From Desulfobacter vibrioformis DSM 8776 (GTDB lineage Bacteria > Desulfobacterota > Desulfobacteria > Desulfobacterales > Desulfobacteraceae), in contig NZ_JQKJ01000015.1 in assembly GCF_000745975.1 (NCBI RefSeq), positions 1-64,000 on the forward strand: DNA of 64,000 nucleotides. The letters are read 5' to 3'. The notes beneath the pieces are model-generated. The model was not told the origin of the DNA and ran no database searches. It saw only the letters and a list, made by a program, of their open reading frames with translations. This document shows, in pieces, positions 60,817 through 64,000 of the stretch. The translations under genes were made by a program, and so were the position numbers. The first letter of the stretch is position 1. Each line of letters opens with the position of its first letter.

Positions 60817-62878
60817 CTTTTTCGGCATTTACCTGCTCAATGATCTTTTTGGCCAGATCCGGCGGCACTTCATCATACTGCTCAAACTCCATGGTAAAGG
60901 CACCGCGGCCACCGGTCATGGAGCTTAAGTCCGGTGCATACCGAAGCATTTCAGACATGGGTACAAGTGCGTTGATAATCTGTTTGTCACCTTCGGAATC
61001 CATGCCAAGTACCCTGCCGCGTCTGGAATTCAGATCACCCATGATATCGCCGGTGGCATCATCAGGAGCTTTCACAGAGACTTTCATAATCGGTTCAAGC
61101 AAAACCGCATTGGCTTGGGCTGCCGCATTCTTAAACGCCAGGGAACCGGCTGTTTTAAATGCCATTTCCGAAGAGTCAACTGCATGGTAAGAGCCAAAAT
61201 CCAGGGTGGTGCGGAAATCCACACAGGGGAATCCTGCCAGAATACCTTTCTGCATGGCACCCCGGATACCTGCCTCAACCGCAGGAATATAGTTTTTGGG
61301 AATGACGCCGCCCACGATTTTGTCCACAAACTCATAGCCTGATCCCTTGGGAAGGGGCTCAAGTTCGATCCAGCAGTCACCGTACTGGCCATGGCCCCCG
61401 GACTGTTTTTTATGCTTGCCCTGGACCCGGACTTTTTTCTTGAATGTTTCACGATAGGCCACCTTGGGTGTGGCAATGTCCATGCCCACGTTGAATTTGC
61501 GCTGGATTTTCTCTGCGGTGATTTCAATGTGAACCAGACCGCGACCGGAAAGAATAGTCTGGCGGGTTTCTTCCTCACGACGCAGGGTAAGGCCGGTATC
61601 CTCTTCAAGGATTTTGCGCACCGCTTCATGAATTTTATCTTCGTCGTTTTTGGCCTTGGGTGAAATGGCAAAGGAGATGCACGGGGGCAAAGGTGCGGGT
61701 GCCGGAATCTGAATGTTTTTGCCACCGGTCAAGGTATCCCCTGTAAGCGTGCTTTTCAATTTTGCCACGGCCACAATGGCCCCCGGCAGCGCACCCTCAA
61801 TCTGTTTCTGCTCTTTGCCGGCAATTTCAAGAAGCTGTGAAAACCGCTCCTTGGTGTCCTTGGTGACATTGAGGAGATTGCCTTCCTTGCCAAGTGTTCC
61901 GGAAATCACCCGGAAAAGGGAAAGCCGGCCCGCATAGGGGTCCACAATGGTGGCGAATACAAAACCTGTGAATTCAGCATCGGGATCAGGCGCCACTTCC
62001 ACATCGTTGCCATCAGCGTCCTTGGCAATCCATGGGCCGCGGTCAAGGGGGGAGGGCATATAATCATTGATAAAATCAAAGACCACATCAATGCCGATCA
62101 GTTTTGTGGCGGATATGCAGATGGCCGGATAGAATTGGGCCTCAAGAACGCCTTTCCTAAACGCGCTTTTGATCTCATCTTCGGTCAGCTCTTCGCCTTC
62201 CAGATATTTTTCAAGCAGATCATCATCAAGCTCTGCGATATTTTCAACGAATTCTTCCTTGGCAGCGGCAATTTCATCTGCCATATCTGCCGGGATATCA
62301 ATTCTTGTGGCCTTGCCATCGGCGTCATACGTAAAGGCTGCACCGGAAACGATATTGACAAGACCGTTAAATCCCTCTTCTTTTCCAATGGGATAGCATA
62401 CGGGAATGATCTTCTTTTTCAAGGACGTATCACATGCGGCAACCGCAGTGGTAAAATCAGACCGTTCACGGTCTAACTTGTTGATAATAACAAAACCGGG
62501 CAGGTTATATTCCAGGGCGGAAGCTGCTGCTTCCTCGGTCATGGCGGAAGGCCCGCCAACACCGTCAATGACAAAAGCCATGCTGTCGGCTACAGGAAAA
62601 CATGTTTTGGCAGCAGAGAAGAAATTTTGGTCCCCGGGGGTGTCCATTAATGTAACGACATGCTTTTGATGCGTATACTTAATAAATGACGTATTAATAC
62701 TTTGCTGCTTTTTGACTTCTTCGGGCTGGAAATCCATTACTGTATTTCCATCTTCAACCCTGCCAAGGCGATTTGTCACCCCGGCTTTAAACAGCATAGC
62801 CTCAGCAAGAGTTGTCTTGCCTGCACCTCCATGGCCCGCAAAAGCCACATTTCTCATGGATTTGATGTCTTCGCTCAT
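60812..62878 (-). CDS. Elongation factor G-like protein (EF-G type 2)
   Basis: A 688-residue translational GTPase with all five EF-G domains. G1 is FAGHGGAGKTTLAEAML rather than the AHIDAGKTT of canonical EF-G; switch I reads KKQQSINTSF instead of RGITI; G3 DTPGDQNFF, G4 NKLD. Domain IV has GGHGQYGDCWIE and YHAVDSSEMAF; domain V GRRG-like SRRGRVLGM. These features mark the EF-G2 group, whose role (translocation, recycling or another ribosome function) varies. No ribosomal-protein or tuf genes are adjacent, unlike the housekeeping fusA. Transcript ends in the repeat A hairpin. Confidence 0.9.
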   Translation of the reverse strand: MSEDIKSMRNVAFAGHGGAGKTTLAEAMLFKAGVTNRLGRVEDGNTVMDFQPEEVKKQQSINTSFIKYTHQKHVVTLMDTPGDQNFFSAAKTCFPVADSMAFVIDGVGGPSAMTEEAAASALEYNLPGFVIINKLDRERSDFTTAVAACDTSLKKKIIPVCYPIGKEEGFNGLVNIVSGAAFTYDADGKATRIDIPADMADEIAAAKEEFVENIAELDDDLLEKYLEGEELTEDEIKSAFRKGVLEAQFYPAICISATKLIGIDVVFDFINDYMPSPLDRGPWIAKDADGNDVEVAPDPDAEFTGFVFATIVDPYAGRLSLFRVISGTLGKEGNLLNVTKDTKERFSQLLEIAGKEQKQIEGALPGAIVAVAKLKSTLTGDTLTGGKNIQIPAPAPLPPCISFAISPKAKNDEDKIHEAVRKILEEDTGLTLRREEETRQTILSGRGLVHIEITAEKIQRKFNVGMDIATPKVAYRETFKKKVRVQGKHKKQSGGHGQYGDCWIELEPLPKGSGYEFVDKIVGGVIPKNYIPAVEAGIRGAMQKGILAGFPCVDFRTTLDFGSYHAVDSSEMAFKTAGSLAFKNAAAQANAVLLEPIMKVSVKAPDDATGDIMGDLNSRRGRVLGMDSEGDKQIINALVPMSEMLRYAPDLSSMTGGRGAFTMEFEQYDEVPPDLAKKIIEQVNAEKD

Positions 62879-62955
62879 TACGGCTCCTTTAGAATATTAT
62901 TAATAAAATAACAATAAACTAATAATCAAAATGAGATGAAAATAACAGTTTTATT

Positions 62956-63708
62956 TTATTTTTTTTGATACACTAGCGAAATTACGTATTCCTCATTGCC
63001 CTTGGCGCCTAAAACCGGCGAGGTAACGGTTCCGTTCACCTTATATCCCCTGTCCTGGAAGAAAAGAATCATATCCTGCTTTACCTGGTTTCTGATTTGA
63101 GGATCCTTTACGATGCCGCCTTTGCATACATTTTCTTTTCCTGCCTCGAACTGCGGTTTGATCAGGGCCAGGATATCCGTGCCGTGCCGCATGAATTTTT
63201 CCGCTGACGGGATAACGGTTTTCAAAGAGATAAAAGAGGTGTCCGCCACCACCGTATCCATGGGTTGGCCGATGGTGTCATAGTCAAGGTGGCGGATATT
63301 GGTACGCTCTATGACCACTACCCGGTCATCCTGTCGAAGGGACCAGTCAAGCTGCCCATAGCCCACATCAACGGCATACACTTTTTGGGCACCGGATTTG
63401 AGCAGGCAGTCGGTGAATCCGCCTGTGGAGGCACCGATATCAAGGCAAACCGCATCCTGAACAGATACGGGGAAACTGTGAAGTGCTTTTTCAAGTTTAA
63501 GCCCGCCCCGGCTGACATAGGGATGATCCGGGGCTTTGACCTCAAGACGCGCATCCTGGTTCACCTGGGTGCCGGGTTTATCTGCCCTGATGCCGTTCAC
63601 CAGAACTTTTCCGGCCATGATCATGGCCTTGGCCCGGTCCCTTGAGCGTATCAGACCCTGGTCAACCAGGGCCTGGTCCAGTCGTTTTCTTGCGGTTCTA
63701 TTTTTCAC
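62956..63708 (-). CDS. tlyA: TlyA family rRNA (cytidine-2'-O)-methyltransferase / hemolysin
   Basis: A 250-residue protein: N-terminal S4 RNA-binding domain (RKRLDQALVDQGLIRSRDRA, GKVLVNG), then an RrmJ/FtsJ-type methyltransferase with SAM motif CLDIGASTGGFTDCLLKSGA and DVGYGQLDWSLR, VADTSFISLK and a catalytic lysine in LIKPQFE. In other bacteria TlyA methylates 16S and 23S rRNA. Its start overlaps the end of dxs by 11 bp, the common dxs-tlyA arrangement, so both are co-transcribed. Confidence 0.93.
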   Translation of the reverse strand: MKNRTARKRLDQALVDQGLIRSRDRAKAMIMAGKVLVNGIRADKPGTQVNQDARLEVKAPDHPYVSRGGLKLEKALHSFPVSVQDAVCLDIGASTGGFTDCLLKSGAQKVYAVDVGYGQLDWSLRQDDRVVVIERTNIRHLDYDTIGQPMDTVVADTSFISLKTVIPSAEKFMRHGTDILALIKPQFEAGKENVCKGGIVKDPQIRNQVKQDMILFFQDRGYKVNGTVTSPVLGAKGNEEYVISLVYQKK

Positions 63709-64000
63709 AGCACAACTTCAATCCTGCCGCCACGACGGCCCGGGCATCAATGCCGTAATCTTTCCGAAGTTCAGCCTGGCTGCCGTGTTCAATAAATACA
63801 TCATTAATACCCACCCGGTTTACGCGGCATCCTGAAATCCCGCCGTCACAGATCAGTTCAAGGATGGCTGATCCAAAACCACCGGCCAGCACATGTTCTT
63901 CAATGGTCACAACCCTTTTGATCTTCCCGGCAAGATCAAGAATCAGATCCCCATCCAAGGGCTTTACAAACCGGGCATTGACCACGGTACTTTCAATGCC
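63698..64000 (-). CDS. dxs: 1-deoxy-D-xylulose-5-phosphate synthase, C-terminal part (cut by window edge)
   Basis: The last 100 codons of DXS: GIESTVVNARFVKPLDGDLI, VVTIEEHVLAGGFGSAI.., RVGINDVFIEHGSQAELRKD, matching the C-terminal transketolase domain. The enzyme condenses pyruvate and glyceraldehyde-3-phosphate in the MEP isoprenoid pathway. The frame stays open to base 64000, so the thiamine-diphosphate domains are outside. Overlaps tlyA by 11 bp. Confidence 0.93.
   Translation of the reverse strand, partial: GIESTVVNARFVKPLDGDLILDLAGKIKRVVTIEEHVLAGGFGSAILELICDGGISGCRVNRVGINDVFIEHGSQAELRKDYGIDARAVVAAGLKLCCEK

Overview
The window looks like chromosomal DNA of a sulfate-reducer-like Desulfobacterota bacterium (Desulfobacteraceae-like). 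This is inferred from gene content: many PAS/histidine-kinase/receiver proteins, cytidylate-kinase-like proteins fused to receivers, an acetyl-CoA hydrolase/transferase fused to a GNAT domain, a type-2 EF-G, a CoA-disulfide-reductase/rhodanese enzyme, and moderate GC with strong Shine-Dalgarno sites. No rRNA, tRNA or CRISPR array was seen.

Layout. 0-0.3 kb: the start of an IS1634/IS4-type transposase abutting a 5'-truncated siderophore-type ABC exporter (0.3-1.7 kb). 2.0-7.9 kb: a metabolite operon with acylating aldehyde dehydrogenase, 4-hydroxy-2-oxoacid aldolase, branched-chain aminotransferase, DapA-like aldolase, type II thioesterase and a cysteine-synthase-like enzyme. It resembles a supply pathway for a non-ribosomal product. 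8.1-9.1 kb: an Rpn-type nuclease. 9.3-16.6 kb: a minus-strand operon of a TetR regulator with its own double operator, a SulP transporter with an unusual soluble insert, a kinase-like/BON/receiver fusion, and two histidine kinases with two receivers. 17.0-19.9 kb: argJ, a pseudouridine synthase and trpS.

20.2-42 kb is a proteostasis and glycan region. It holds an SPFH protein with a tandem-AAA Lon-like protease; two GH130 proteins, two GT4 glycosyltransferases (one with a phosphomannose-isomerase-like cupin) and a cytidylate-kinase-like protein; FtsH with a small membrane protein; PRC-barrel and sll1863-like stress proteins; HflK/HflC behind a probable sigma-54 promoter; and GrpE. Gene remnants are scattered through it (GGDEF, sigma-54 activator, SufC, radical SAM).

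42-50 kb: an N-terminally truncated radical SAM protein, a PAS-kinase-receiver protein, a PAS-LuxR protein sharing the same N-terminal module, and a CheB-CheR-PAS fusion. 50.2-51.8 kb is a gene graveyard: an AraC remnant, a NIPSNAP gene broken by a 14-bp tandem duplication, an integron attC-like site and a REP-associated transposase remnant. 51.9-64 kb: acetyl-CoA hydrolase/GNAT, a lactate/malate dehydrogenase, broken mdoH and kinase genes, another PAS-kinase-receiver, a CoA-disulfide reductase/rhodanese, EF-G, tlyA and the 3' end of dxs.

Two dispersed repeat families link the regions: a hairpin built of 9-bp CACGAAG units (near 1.8 and 60.75 kb, with a diverged relative near 41.0 kb) and a ~120-bp element (1.9 and 53.9 kb). 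Starts were moved from the longest open frame to the codon with the best Shine-Dalgarno site where the sequence supported it. Residue numbers were counted by eye.
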